Below, piece after piece: positions 32,794 through 42,243 of a DNA stretch of 42,243 nucleotides (positions are counted from its first letter, which is position 1; each line of letters starts with the position of its first letter). The DNA lies in assembly GCF_001667185.1 (NCBI RefSeq), contig NZ_LZIC01000009.1:1-42243 (forward strand). The letters are read 5' to 3'. A program made the translations under genes and the position numbers. The notes beneath the pieces were generated by a model. The model had not been told where the DNA came from. It searched no databases and was given only the letters and a program-made list of their open reading frames with translations. Origin of the DNA: Mycobacterium sp. 852002-50816_SCH5313054-b. GTDB taxonomy: Bacteria; Actinomycetota; Actinomycetes; Mycobacteriales; Mycobacteriaceae.

Positions 32794-35700
32794 ATGGAAC
32801 TTGATGACCGGGCTCTCCCGCTGACGCGGGGACAGCTGGACATTTGGCTCGCGCAGGAAACGGGTCACTCCGGCACGGAGTGGCAGCTTGGCGTCCTCGT
32901 GCGATTCGACGGCACGGTAGACCGCGAGTTGCTTCAGCGCGCGATCCGTCACGTGATGCGGGAGGCCGAACCGGCCAGGGCCGCCGTGTTCGAGGTGGAC
33001 GGCCACGTCGTCCAGAGGGCGATCGATTGCCCCGACTTCGAGCTGGCCTTCCACGACCTGAGCGACACGCGCCATCCGGTGCAGGAAGCCCGTCGCATGG
33101 CGTTATCGATACAACACACGCCAATGCCCTCCGACGGCCCGCTGTTCAATTTCACTTTATTCCAAACATGGTCCGATGAATTCTACTTGTTCGGGTGCTT
33201 TCACCACATGATCGTGGACGGCTCCGGAATTACGCTGATCGCCAATCGGATTGCGACCGTCTACGCGGCAATTGTTTCGAATGCACCCATTCCTCCTACT
33301 TTCTTCGGCTCGCTGCAGGACTTGGTCCGCTGCGAATCGGAATACGAAGCGTCCACCGATTATCTGGACGATCAGGACTATTGGGCCAGGAATCTTCCAC
33401 CGGAAAGCGGACCACAGAACGGGTTTCTCCCGGCCGTGGATGAGGCGGACGGGTCTGAGCCTTCCGCGCCGGTTCGACTGGACGCTGCCGTGCTTCGGCG
33501 AGTTCAAGAATTGTCCGACGGGTGGAATATGCCTCGATCGTCGGTCATCACCGCGGCGTGTGCGCTTTTGGTGCGCGGGTGGTGCGCCGAGGGCTCAGAG
33601 GTGGTGCTCGACTTCCCGGTCAGCAGGCGCGTGCGTCCGGAGTCAAAGACGCTGCCGGGCATGGTTTCCGGAGTGGTGCCGCTGGTGTTGAGCGTTGCGC
33701 CGCAAGCCACGGTCGCCGGCTTCTGTGAATATGTCGATGCGCGAATCCGGGAGGCGCTGGACCATCAGCGGTTCCCGGTGCACGCCCTCGAACGCAAGGC
33801 CGACCCGCGCGGCGCGGGACAGCGAGCCGGTCGGGTCAGCGTCAACTTCATGCCGTCGAAGATGACGATGGACTTCGCCGGTGTCGCGGCCTCGGCGTCC
33901 TTCACCAATCCCGTTCAGGTGGGCGCCTTCGCGTTGATCTTCTCTGGCGGCGGCGACCAGCTTTTTCTCAGCACGGCGGGCGCCGGGGGCCCGTTTGCGA
34001 AGCTCGAGGTCTCGGAATTAGCGAGACGGTTGGGCCGGGCACTGGCGGCTATGACCGCCGACCCGGCGCGGCGGCTCTCGTCGCTGGATCTTCACGATGC
34101 CGCCGAGCTCGACGGGCTGGATGGGTGGGGTAACCGCGCGGTATTGAGCCGGCCGGCACCCGCGTCGCAGTCCATTCCGGCGATGTTCGCCGCGCAGACA
34201 GCCCGCGCCCCGGAGGCGGTGGCGATCACTTTCGGGGAATCATCGTGGACCTACCGAGAGGTTGAGGAGACCGCCAACCGGTTGGCGCACCTACTGGCCG
34301 GCCACGGGGTGGGCCCGGGGCAGCGGGTGGCGCTGCTGCTGGAGCGTTCGGCCGAAGCGATCGTGGCGATTCTGGCGGTGCTCAAAACCGGGGCGGCGTA
34401 CGTGCCGATCGACCCGGCGGTGCCGGCGGCCCGAATCGAGTTCATGCTCGACGATGCCGCGCCGATCGCGGCGATCACCACCGGCGCCTTGGCCGATCGG
34501 CTGGGCGGGCGCGATCTGCTGATCGTCGATGTCGCCGAGGTCGCAGACCCTGAAGTCGGCCGTCAACCCGGCACGGTGCTGCCGGTGCCCGAGCCGGACA
34601 ACATCGCCTACCTCATCTACACCTCGGGGACCACGGGTGTCCCTAAAGGGGTGGCCATCACCCACCACAACGTGACCCGGCTGCTGGAGTCCCTGGACGT
34701 CGAGCTGTCGCCGGGGCAGGTGTGGTCGCAGTGGCATTCGCTGGCCTTCGACGTCTCGGTGTGCGAGATCTGGGGTGCGCTGCTGTCCGGCGGCCGACTC
34801 GTGGTGGTGCCCGAGTCGGTGGCCCGCTCGCCCGAAGATTTCCATGCGCTATTGGTCAAAGAACAGGTCGAAGTCTTAAGCCAGACCCCGTCGGCGTTCT
34901 ATGCGCTGCAAACCGCGGACGCGCTCTCACCCGAGCAGGGACGTCAACTCCGACTTCATGCGGTGATCTTCGCCGGTGAAGCACTGGAACCGCAGCGGTT
35001 GCGGACGTGGCTGGACAATCATCCGGAAGCACCCCGGCTGCTCAACTTGTATGGCACGACAGAGACGACGGTGCATGCCTCGTTCCGGGAGATCTTCCCC
35101 GATGATGTCGATCGCTCGGCCAGCCCTATCGGCGTCCCGTTGGGCCAGTACGCGTTCTTCGTGCTCGATGCGTGGATGCAGCCGGTCCCGCCCGGGGTCG
35201 TGGGGGAGTTGTATGTGGCCGGCGGCGGCGCGGGGTCTGGGTATTGGCGGCGGCCGGGCCTGACGTCGACGCGGTTTGTGGCGTGCCCGTTCGGGGAGCC
35301 CGGGGCGCGCATGTATCGCACCGGGGACCTGGCGTGGTGGGGTACCGACGGGCAGCTGCGGTACGTGGGTCGTGCCGATCAGCAGGTCAAGATTCGCGGC
35401 TTCCGCATCGAGCTGGGTGAAGTCCAAGCTGCCCTCGCCGAACTGGACGGTGTCGAGCAGGCGGTGGTGATCGCGCGCGAGGACCGTCCCGGCGACAAGC
35501 GCCTGGTGGGGTACGTGACAGGGACCGCCGAGCCGGCCGCCGCACGCGTTGCGCTGGCCGAGCGGTTGCCGGCGTACATGGTGCCGGCCGCGGTCGTGGT
35601 GATCGAGGCGGTGCCCCTGACGGTCAACGGCAAACTCGACAAGCGAGCCCTGCCGGCACCCGAGTATCGGGACGTCGATCGCTATCGGGCCCCGGGCAAC

Positions 35701-37353
35701 GCGGTCGAGGAGATCCTGGCCGACATCTACGCGCAGGTGCTCGGGCTGGAGCGCGTCGGGGTGGACGAGTCGTTCTTCGAGCTCGGCGGGGACAGCATCC
35801 TGTCGATGCAGGTGGTGGCGCGCGCGCGGGCCGCCGGGGTGGTGTGCCGGCCGCGAGATATTTTCGTCGAGCAAACGGTGGCCCAGCTGGCGCGGGTAGC
35901 CGAAGTGGCCACCGGTGACGCCGACGTGAGCGACGAGGGCCTCGGTCCGGTGGTCGCGACACCGATCATGTGCTGGCTGCGCGGTGTCGAGGGACCGGTC
36001 GATCAGTTCAACCAGACGGTGTCGGTGCAGGCCCCGGCCGGGGTGACGGAGGCCGACGTGGTCGCGGTGCTGCAGGCCGTGCTGGATCGCCACGCCACGC
36101 TGCGGATGCGGGTCGAGGACGACGGCGCCGGCGGCTGGTCGTGCATGGTGCCCGAGGCCGGCTCGGTGGATGCGCGCGGGTACCTGCGCGCGGTGCCGGT
36201 GCTGTCCGATGAGGCGGTGATCGAGGCGCGGTCGCGGTTGGATCCGGCGGCCGGGGTGATGCTGAGTGCCCTCTGGGCGGCCGACGCCGGGCAGTTGGTG
36301 TTGATCGTTCACCACCTCGCCGTTGACGGGGTGTCGTGGCGGATCCTGCTCGAGGACCTCAACATTGCCTGGGCCCAGCATCGCGGTGGGCAGCAGTTGG
36401 TGTTGCCGGCGCCCGGGACCTCGTTTGCCCGCTGGGCGTCGCTGTTGGCCGAGCACGCGCACCGCCCGGAAATCGTGGCGCAGGCCGACGCGTGGCGGCA
36501 GATCACGGCGGCGCCCGCGGCGCTGCCGGCGGTGCGTCCCGAAGTGGATACCTATGCGAGCGCGGGCAACCTGTCGGCGCAGCTGGATGCCGAGACCACC
36601 CGGGCGCTGCTCGATGAGGTGCCGGCGGCGTTTCATGCCGGGGTGCACGACATCCTGCTGATCGCGTTCGCCTTGGCGCTGGCGGAATTTGTGGGCGGCG
36701 GTGCGCCGATCGCTATCGACGTGGAGGGTCACGGGCGCCAAGAGGAGCTGGCTCCCCATGTCGACCTGTCTCGCACGGTCGGCTGGTTCACGACCAAATA
36801 CCCCGTATCCATCGCGGTCGCAGGCCTGGACTGGGCGCGGGTGGTGGCCGGTGACGCGGGGCTGGGGACGTTCATCAAAGACGCCAAAGAGCAACTTCGC
36901 GCGCTGCCGGACGGCTTGACTTACGGGGCGCTGCGCTACTTGAACAGCGATGTCGACCTGCCACCGTCCGACCCGCCGATCGGGTTCAACTACCTGGGGC
37001 GGCTCGGTGGGGCGGGCGAGGTGTCCGGTGACGTTTGGCGGCTCAGCCAGGACGGCTGGTCGGTCACCGACGTCGCCGCCGCCATCCCCATGCCGTTGAT
37101 GCACACCGTGGAGCTCAACGCCAGCACGGTCGACGCCGATACCGGCCCGCAGCTGCACGCCCGCTGGACGTGGGCCCCCTCGACCCTGGACCACGCGCAG
37201 GTCAGCCGGCTTAACCGGTTGTGGTTCGACGCGTTGGCCGGCATCAGCGCGCATGTGCGAAGCGGCGGGGGCGGATTGACGCCCTCCGACATCGCTGCCG
37301 GTCTCAGCCAGCAACAAATCGACGACCTTCAGCGGCAATATGCGGATAGCTGA
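32794..37353 (+). CDS. Single-module nonribosomal peptide synthetase, C-A-PCP-E (NRPS-1)
   Basis: 1519 residues. The first domain is a condensation domain (HHMIVDG, His137-Gly143) with nothing upstream, as expected for a starter C domain that N-acylates the first residue with a fatty acid. The adenylation domain runs about 465-960 ([12 protein letters not shown] from residue 609; [10 protein letters not shown] with the amino-binding Asp653). The PCP has GGDSI with Ser1001. A full epimerization domain follows, about 1050-1490 ([10 protein letters not shown] from residue 1173, [16 protein letters not shown]), so residue 1 should be D. Read by eye, the specificity residues are D-V-C-Q-I-A-L-V-H, which I cannot match to a known amino acid. 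It ends after E with no docking domain that I recognise, and overlaps NRPS-2 by 14 bases, implying translational coupling. Confidence 0.92.
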   Translation: MELDDRALPLTRGQLDIWLAQETGHSGTEWQLGVLVRFDGTVDRELLQRAIRHVMREAEPARAAVFEVDGHVVQRAIDCPDFELAFHDLSDTRHPVQEARRMALSIQHTPMPSDGPLFNFTLFQTWSDEFYLFGCFHHMIVDGSGITLIANRIATVYAAIVSNAPIPPTFFGSLQDLVRCESEYEASTDYLDDQDYWARNLPPESGPQNGFLPAVDEADGSEPSAPVRLDAAVLRRVQELSDGWNMPRSSVITAACALLVRGWCAEGSEVVLDFPVSRRVRPESKTLPGMVSGVVPLVLSVAPQATVAGFCEYVDARIREALDHQRFPVHALERKADPRGAGQRAGRVSVNFMPSKMTMDFAGVAASASFTNPVQVGAFALIFSGGGDQLFLSTAGAGGPFAKLEVSELARRLGRALAAMTADPARRLSSLDLHDAAELDGLDGWGNRAVLSRPAPASQSIPAMFAAQTARAPEAVAITFGESSWTYREVEETANRLAHLLAGHGVGPGQRVALLLERSAEAIVAILAVLKTGAAYVPIDPAVPAARIEFMLDDAAPIAAITTGALADRLGGRDLLIVDVAEVADPEVGRQPGTVLPVPEPDNIAYLIYTSGTTGVPKGVAITHHNVTRLLESLDVELSPGQVWSQWHSLAFDVSVCEIWGALLSGGRLVVVPESVARSPEDFHALLVKEQVEVLSQTPSAFYALQTADALSPEQGRQLRLHAVIFAGEALEPQRLRTWLDNHPEAPRLLNLYGTTETTVHASFREIFPDDVDRSASPIGVPLGQYAFFVLDAWMQPVPPGVVGELYVAGGGAGSGYWRRPGLTSTRFVACPFGEPGARMYRTGDLAWWGTDGQLRYVGRADQQVKIRGFRIELGEVQAALAELDGVEQAVVIAREDRPGDKRLVGYVTGTAEPAAARVALAERLPAYMVPAAVVVIEAVPLTVNGKLDKRALPAPEYRDVDRYRAPGNAVEEILADIYAQVLGLERVGVDESFFELGGDSILSMQVVARARAAGVVCRPRDIFVEQTVAQLARVAEVATGDADVSDEGLGPVVATPIMCWLRGVEGPVDQFNQTVSVQAPAGVTEADVVAVLQAVLDRHATLRMRVEDDGAGGWSCMVPEAGSVDARGYLRAVPVLSDEAVIEARSRLDPAAGVMLSALWAADAGQLVLIVHHLAVDGVSWRILLEDLNIAWAQHRGGQQLVLPAPGTSFARWASLLAEHAHRPEIVAQADAWRQITAAPAALPAVRPEVDTYASAGNLSAQLDAETTRALLDEVPAAFHAGVHDILLIAFALALAEFVGGGAPIAIDVEGHGRQEELAPHVDLSRTVGWFTTKYPVSIAVAGLDWARVVAGDAGLGTFIKDAKEQLRALPDGLTYGALRYLNSDVDLPPSDPPIGFNYLGRLGGAGEVSGDVWRLSQDGWSVTDVAAAIPMPLMHTVELNASTVDADTGPQLHARWTWAPSTLDHAQVSRLNRLWFDALAGISAHVRSGGGGLTPSDIAAGLSQQQIDDLQRQYADS

Positions 37354-40300
37354 CGTTTTGCCACTGACCCCCTTGCAGCAGGGGCTGTGGTTCCATGCCA
37401 TCACCGATCAGGGCGGCGACGACGTCTATGCCGTACAGCTGGAGATCGCGCTGAGCGGTCCGGTCGATCCGGACCGCCTGCGCAAGGCGGTGCACGCGGT
37501 GGTCACCCGCCACCCCAACCTGGCGGCCCGATTCTCCGACAAGTTCGACCAGCCGGTGCAGATCATCCCGGCCGATCCCGTCGTGCCGTGGCGCTACGTC
37601 GACCTTCGCGGGGGCCGCCCGGACCTCGATGAGCAGATCCGGCAGGTGTGCGCCGCCGAACGCGCCGCGGTCTGCAATCTCACCAACCAGCCGGCCTTCC
37701 GCGCCGCGCTCATCGGCACCGCCGACGATCAGCACCGGTTGGTGCTGACCAATCACCACATCGTGCTGGACGGCTGGTCGCTGCCGATCCTGCTGGGGGA
37801 GATATTCGCCAGCTATCACGGGCGATGGCTGCCCGCGGCGGCGAAGTACCGCAGCTTCGTGACATGGCTGACGAGCCGTGACCTTGATGCCGCGCGCGCA
37901 GCCTGGCGTGAGGTGATGGCCGGATTCGACACCCCGACATTGCTGGCCCCGCCGGGCCGGCTGGGCCTGGGGCCGCGCGGCGTTGCCTCGTTCCGCGTGC
38001 CCGAGCAGACCACGCGGGCGCTCGGCGAGCTGGCGCGCTCGAGTCACACCACCGTCAGCACCGTGGTGCAGGCCGCCTGGGCGCGACTGCTGGTGGGGCT
38101 GACCGGGCGGCACGACGTCGCCTTCGGCACGACGGTGTCGGGGAGGCCGCCCGAGCTGACCGGCGCGGACTCGATGGTGGGCCTCTTCATCAACACGGTG
38201 CCGGTGCGGGCGAGCATCACGGCGACGACCACCACCACCGACCTGCTCGACCAACTGCAAAACGCCTACCACCACACACTCGACCACCAGCACCTGGCGC
38301 TCACCGAGATGCACCGCGTCACCGGCCTGGACCAGCTGTTCGACACCTTTTTCGTGTACGAGAACTACCCGCTCGACGCGGCCGCGTTGTCGGGCGGCCA
38401 AGGTGACCAAGGGTTGGCCATCACCGATTTCGCCCACCGCGAATACAACCACTACCCGCTTGCGGTCCAGGCCATGCCGGGCACGGAAATGGGTCTTCGC
38501 GTCGAATTCGACACCGACGTGTTCGACGCCGCCGACATCGAGAGGCTGATCGAGCGGTTCCAGCGGGTGCTGACGGCGATGACCGCCGATCCGGGCCGGC
38601 GGTTGTCATCGATGGATGTGCTTGACACCGCCGAACACGCCCGGCTGCAGAGGTGGGGCAACCGCACGGGGTTGACCCAGCCGGTGGGTGTGCCGGTGTC
38701 GATTCCGGTGCTGTTCGGCGCGCAGGTGGCGCGCACGCCGGACGCGGTGGCGATCAGCGCGGGGGAGCGTTCGTGGACCTACCGCGAGGTCAAGCAGGCG
38801 GCCAACCGATTGGCGCACCTGTTGACCGGCCAGGGTGTGGGTCCGGGCCAGCGCGTGGCGCTGTTGTTGCCGCGGTCGGCCGACGCGGTCGTGGCGATGT
38901 TGGCGGTGCTGAAGACCGGGGCGGCGTACGTGCCGATCGACCCGACGGTGCCGGCGGCCCGGATGGGGTTCGTGCTCGACGACGCCGCGCCGATCGCGGC
39001 GATCACGACCGCCGGCTTGGCGGATCGGCTGCACGGACGCGGCGTGGCAGTCATCGACATCAACGACCCCGCCATCGATCGCCAACCCAGCACCGCGTTG
39101 CCGGCGCCGGCCCCCGATGACATCGCCTACCTCATATACACGTCGGGTACCACCGGAACCCCGAAGGGCGTGGCGATCCCGCATCGCAACGTGACGCGGC
39201 TGCTGGAGACGCTGGACGCCGATCTGGAGCTGGCGGGGCAGGTCTGGTCGCAGTGTCATTCGTTGGCCTTCGATTTCTCGGTGTGGGAGATCTGGGGCGC
39301 GCTCCTCTACGGCGGCCGGCTGGTGATCGTGCCGGATTCGGTGGTCCGCTCCCCGCAAGACCTGCACGCTTTGCTGGTGACCGAACAGGTCACCGTGCTG
39401 AGCCAGACCCCGTCGGCCTTCTATGCGTTGCAGACCGCCGATGCGGCACAGCCCGAGCCGGAGCCTCGGCTGAAGCTCGAGGCCGTGGTGTTTGGCGGCG
39501 AGGCGCTGGAGCCGCAGCGGCTGCGGAGCTGGCTGGACAACCATCCGGGCTTGCCGCGGCTGATCAATATGTATGGCATCACCGAGACGACCGTGCATGC
39601 GTCGTTCCGGGAGATCGTCGTCAGCGACGTCGACAGCGTCGCCAGCCCCATCGGGGTACCGCTGGCCCACCTGGAGTTTTTCGTGCTCGACGGGTGGTTG
39701 CGGCCGGTCCTGCCGGGTGTGGTGGGGGAGTTGTACGTGGCCGGCGCCGGAGTCGCGGACGGCTATGTGGGTCGGGCGGCGCTGAGCGCGACGCGGTTTG
39801 TGGCCTGCCCGTTCGTCGGGCCGGGAGCATCGGGACAACGGATGTATCGCACCGGGGACCTGGTGTGGTGGGGCGCTGACGGACAACTGCGGTACGTGGG
39901 ACGCGCCGACAAGCAGGTCAAGATCCGCGGGTACCGCATCGAACTCGGCGAAATCCAGGCAGCACTGAGCGCGCTGGACGGCGTAAAGCAGGCTGCGGTG
40001 ATCGCCCGCGAGGACCGCCCCGGCGACAAGCGACTGGTGGGCTACGTCACCGGGATCGCGGATCCGGCGTCGTTCGCAGCGTCGGCGCGTGCGGCGCTGG
40101 CCGAGCGGCTCCCGCCATACATGGTGCCGACCGCGGTGGTGGTGCTGGACGCGCTGCCATTGACGGTCAACGGCAAACTCGACACCCGGGCGCTGCCGGC
40201 ACCCGAATACCAGGATGGCGACCACTATCGCGCCCCCACCAACGCGGTCGAGGAGCTGCTGGCCGACATCTACGCGCAGGTTCTGGGTGTGGAGCCGCCG

Positions 40301-42243
40301 CGGCTGGTAGGGGTGGATGAGTCGTTCTTCGACCTCGGTGGGGATTCGCTGTCGGCCGTGCGGCTGATCGCCGCGGTCAACAGCGGCCTGGACGCCGGTC
40401 TGTCGGTCCGTACGTTGTTCGAGGCGCCCACGGTTGCCCAGTTGGCGACGCGCATCGGTGGGGACGAAGCCCGGTTGGAGCCGTTGACGGCCGTGGAGCG
40501 GCCCGCGGTGATTCCGTTGTCGTTTGCCCAGAGCCGGTTGTGGTTCATCGACCAGTTCCAGGGTCCCTCGACGATCTACAACATGGCGGTCGCCTTGCGG
40601 TTGCGCGGGCGGATGGATGCCTTTGATGAAGAAGCATTGGGCGCGGCGCTGGCCGACGTGGTGGTCCGGCAGGAGAGCCTGCGCACGTTGTTTGCCGCCT
40701 ACGACGGCATACCGCGCCAGCTGATCGTGCCTCCCGAGCGGGCCGACTTCGGTTGGGCAATCGTCGACGCGATCGGCTGGTCGGAGAGCCAGCTGGGCGA
40801 GGCCTTCGACACCGTGGCGCGTCACCCGTTCGATCTGGCGGCCGAGATCCCCATGCGCGCAAGGCTTTTCCGGGTTGCCGAGGATGAACACGTGCTGGTT
40901 GCGGTGGTGCATCACATCGCCGCCGACGGCGCGTCGATCACTCCGCTGGTGCGGGATCTCGGGGTGGCCTACGCCTGCCGCCGGGTGGGGCAAGCCCCCG
41001 ACTGGGGCGGTCTGGCCGTGCAGTACGCCGATTACACGCTGTGGCAGCGCGCGCAGCTTGGCGATCTCAGCGATAGCGGCAGCCGCATCGCCGCGCAGTT
41101 GGCCTACTGGCAAGAGGCCCTGGCCGGGATGCCGGAGCACCTGCAACTGCCCACCGATCGGCCCTACCCGCCGGTCGCGGACTACCGCGGCGCGAGCGTG
41201 TCGGTGGACTGGCCGGCCGAGCTGCAGCGGCAGGTCGCCCGGGTGGCGCGCGAACACAACGCCACCAGCTTCATGGTGATGCAGGCCGCCATGGCCGTGT
41301 TGCTGGCCAAGCTCAGCGCGAGTTCCGATGTGTCCGTGGGCTTCCCGATCGCCGGGCGTGGGGACCCGGCGCTGGACGAGCTGGTGGGCTTCTTCGTCAA
41401 CACCCTGGTGTTGCGGGTCGATCTGGCCGGTGATCCCAGCGTCGCCGAGCTGCTCGCTCAGGTGCGCGCGCGCAGCCTGGCCGCCTACGAGCACCAAGAC
41501 GTGCCCTTCGAGGTACTGGTGGAAAGGCTCAACCCGACCCGAAGCCTGACCCACCACCCGCTGGTCCAGGTGATGTTGGCCTGGCAGAGCGGGCAGGGGC
41601 AGGGCACCACCGGCCCCGCGGCGGGGTTGGCCTTGGCTGGCTTGCAGGTCACACCGTTGCCGCTCGACACCCGGACTGCCCGCACCGACCTGGCGTTCTC
41701 CCTGGGCGAGACGTGGACCGACGCCGGCGAGCCCGCCGGAATCGCCGGGGCGGTGGAATTCCGCACCGACGTGTTCGACGCCGCCAGCATCGAAGCGCTG
41801 ATCGAGCGACTCAAGCGGGTGTTGGTCGCCCTGACGGCGGATCCGGGGCGGCGCCTGTCGTCGGTGGATCTGCTCGATGAGGCGGAGCACGCCCGCCTCG
41901 ATGAGGCGGGCAACCGCGCGGTGTTGGGCCGGCCCGCGCCGGTCGCGGTGTCGGTACCGGAGCTGTTCGCCGCGCAGGTGGCCCGCGCCCCGGAGGCCCC
42001 GGCGGTGACCTTCGGGGGCCGGTCAATGACCTACCGGGAACTCGACGAGGCCGCTAACCGGTTCGCGCACTTGCTGTCTGGCCATGGTGTCCGCCCCGGT
42101 GCGTGTGTGGCGTTGCTGTTGGAGCGGTCGGCGCAGGCCGTCGTGGCCATGCTGGCGGTGCTCAAGACCGGGGCGGCCTACCTGGCGATCGACCCGGCGC
42201 TGCCGGCGGCCCGGGTCGGGTTCATGCTCGACGATGCCGCGCC
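37340..42243 (+). CDS. Multimodular nonribosomal peptide synthetase (NRPS-2), 5' part; continues beyond the window
   Basis: At least 1634 codons without a stop; the 3' end is outside the window. ATG 37340 lies within the last codons of NRPS-1. Domain order: C1 beginning [14 protein letters not shown] with HHIVLDG (139-145), the form of DCL domains that accept a D-residue, matching the E domain of NRPS-1; A1 about 450-965 ([12 protein letters not shown] near 600, [10 protein letters not shown] with Asp645); PCP1 GGDSL with Ser1003; C2 beginning [13 protein letters not shown] with HHIAADG (from residue 1191), an LCL form; then the start of A2 (from about 1545). The A1 specificity residues read by eye, D-F-W-Q-V-G-M-V-H, are close to the threonine code DFWNIGMVHK. 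No E follows module 2, so this residue should stay L. A-domain segments are nearly repeated between modules. Confidence 0.93.
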   Translation, partial: MRIADVLPLTPLQQGLWFHAITDQGGDDVYAVQLEIALSGPVDPDRLRKAVHAVVTRHPNLAARFSDKFDQPVQIIPADPVVPWRYVDLRGGRPDLDEQIRQVCAAERAAVCNLTNQPAFRAALIGTADDQHRLVLTNHHIVLDGWSLPILLGEIFASYHGRWLPAAAKYRSFVTWLTSRDLDAARAAWREVMAGFDTPTLLAPPGRLGLGPRGVASFRVPEQTTRALGELARSSHTTVSTVVQAAWARLLVGLTGRHDVAFGTTVSGRPPELTGADSMVGLFINTVPVRASITATTTTTDLLDQLQNAYHHTLDHQHLALTEMHRVTGLDQLFDTFFVYENYPLDAAALSGGQGDQGLAITDFAHREYNHYPLAVQAMPGTEMGLRVEFDTDVFDAADIERLIERFQRVLTAMTADPGRRLSSMDVLDTAEHARLQRWGNRTGLTQPVGVPVSIPVLFGAQVARTPDAVAISAGERSWTYREVKQAANRLAHLLTGQGVGPGQRVALLLPRSADAVVAMLAVLKTGAAYVPIDPTVPAARMGFVLDDAAPIAAITTAGLADRLHGRGVAVIDINDPAIDRQPSTALPAPAPDDIAYLIYTSGTTGTPKGVAIPHRNVTRLLETLDADLELAGQVWSQCHSLAFDFSVWEIWGALLYGGRLVIVPDSVVRSPQDLHALLVTEQVTVLSQTPSAFYALQTADAAQPEPEPRLKLEAVVFGGEALEPQRLRSWLDNHPGLPRLINMYGITETTVHASFREIVVSDVDSVASPIGVPLAHLEFFVLDGWLRPVLPGVVGELYVAGAGVADGYVGRAALSATRFVACPFVGPGASGQRMYRTGDLVWWGADGQLRYVGRADKQVKIRGYRIELGEIQAALSALDGVKQAAVIAREDRPGDKRLVGYVTGIADPASFAASARAALAERLPPYMVPTAVVVLDALPLTVNGKLDTRALPAPEYQDGDHYRAPTNAVEELLADIYAQVLGVEPPRLVGVDESFFDLGGDSLSAVRLIAAVNSGLDAGLSVRTLFEAPTVAQLATRIGGDEARLEPLTAVERPAVIPLSFAQSRLWFIDQFQGPSTIYNMAVALRLRGRMDAFDEEALGAALADVVVRQESLRTLFAAYDGIPRQLIVPPERADFGWAIVDAIGWSESQLGEAFDTVARHPFDLAAEIPMRARLFRVAEDEHVLVAVVHHIAADGASITPLVRDLGVAYACRRVGQAPDWGGLAVQYADYTLWQRAQLGDLSDSGSRIAAQLAYWQEALAGMPEHLQLPTDRPYPPVADYRGASVSVDWPAELQRQVARVAREHNATSFMVMQAAMAVLLAKLSASSDVSVGFPIAGRGDPALDELVGFFVNTLVLRVDLAGDPSVAELLAQVRARSLAAYEHQDVPFEVLVERLNPTRSLTHHPLVQVMLAWQSGQGQGTTGPAAGLALAGLQVTPLPLDTRTARTDLAFSLGETWTDAGEPAGIAGAVEFRTDVFDAASIEALIERLKRVLVALTADPGRRLSSVDLLDEAEHARLDEAGNRAVLGRPAPVAVSVPELFAAQVARAPEAPAVTFGGRSMTYRELDEAANRFAHLLSGHGVRPGACVALLLERSAQAVVAMLAVLKTGAAYLAIDPALPAARVGFMLDDAA

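Noticed and set aside
34927..41890. Two long minus-strand frames (34927-37404 and 38606-41890) opposite the NRPS genes
   Set aside because: Arg/His-rich shadows of A, PCP, E and C domains; no ribosome binding site or domain seen.
32794..42243. Naming the NRPS genes mps1 and mps2
   Set aside because: The split after module 1 and the missing epimerase in module 2 do not fit the GPL synthetases as I know them, so symbols were withheld.
1..42243. CRISPR arrays, tRNA or rRNA genes, insertion sequences, attachment sites
   Set aside because: No repeat-spacer pattern, cloverleaf, transposase or paired terminal repeats were noticed on reading; the repeats present are promoter duplications and paralogous genes or domains.

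Overview
The window comes from a high-GC actinobacterium, almost certainly a nontuberculous Mycobacterium. Support includes TANNNT -10 boxes placed for leaderless starts, a methyltransferase resembling Rv2952, a type I polyketide synthase (PKS) with malonyl-type AT domains, an MbtH-NRPS pair, and a run of family-1 glycosyltransferases of the glycopeptidolipid (GPL) type. The species cannot be named from the sequence alone.

Layout. 1-2093: flanking genes (edge fragment of an FAD oxidoreductase, a Gfo/Idh/MocA oxidoreductase, an alpha/beta hydrolase). 2322-4748: a nucleotide-sugar dehydrogenase followed by an ArnA/UXS-like short-chain enzyme, probably making a UDP-uronate and then a UDP-pentose or ketopentose. 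4762-18275: a decoration block with three paralogous membrane acyltransferases carrying SGNH domains (all minus strand, each behind the same promoter box), three paralogous glycosyltransferases (plus strand), a dTDP-L-rhamnose 4-epimerase-like gene (6-deoxy-L-talose) and a membrane-anchored TylF-type O-methyltransferase. 18441-29614: a 3694-residue bimodular PKS (KS-AT-KR-ACP / KS-AT-DH-ER-KR-ACP) preceded by a broken copy of mbtH. 29779-31639: a more A/T-rich pair, a PAPS-type sulfotransferase and a lipid O-methyltransferase of the Rv2952/Fmt type, convergent. 31640-32557: about 0.9 kb without an intact gene, with a probable gene relic and an 18-bp palindrome. 32558-42243: intact mbtH, a one-module NRPS (C-A-PCP-E) and the start of a second NRPS (C-A-PCP-C-A...) that leaves the window.

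How the genes fit together (inference). The PKS would lengthen a fatty acyl starter. NRPS-1 would place the chain on a D-configured first residue, and NRPS-2 would add a threonine-like residue left in the L form. Sugars such as 6-deoxytalose and a uronate-derived sugar would then be attached, O-methylated, acylated and perhaps sulfated. This resembles GPL biosynthesis, but the NRPS is split after module 1 and module 2 lacks an epimerase, so it does not match what I know of the canonical D-Phe-D-aThr-D-Ala-alaninol Mps1/Mps2 line. The product may be an undescribed or little-described GPL-like lipopeptide.

The most striking sequence-level observation is that the PKS sits behind a duplicated mbtH promoter, 5' leader and first roughly 24 codons. 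The truncated mbtH now ends in an ATGA overlap with the PKS start. The same promoter core also precedes one glycosyltransferase, so three separated transcription units appear wired to one promoter type.
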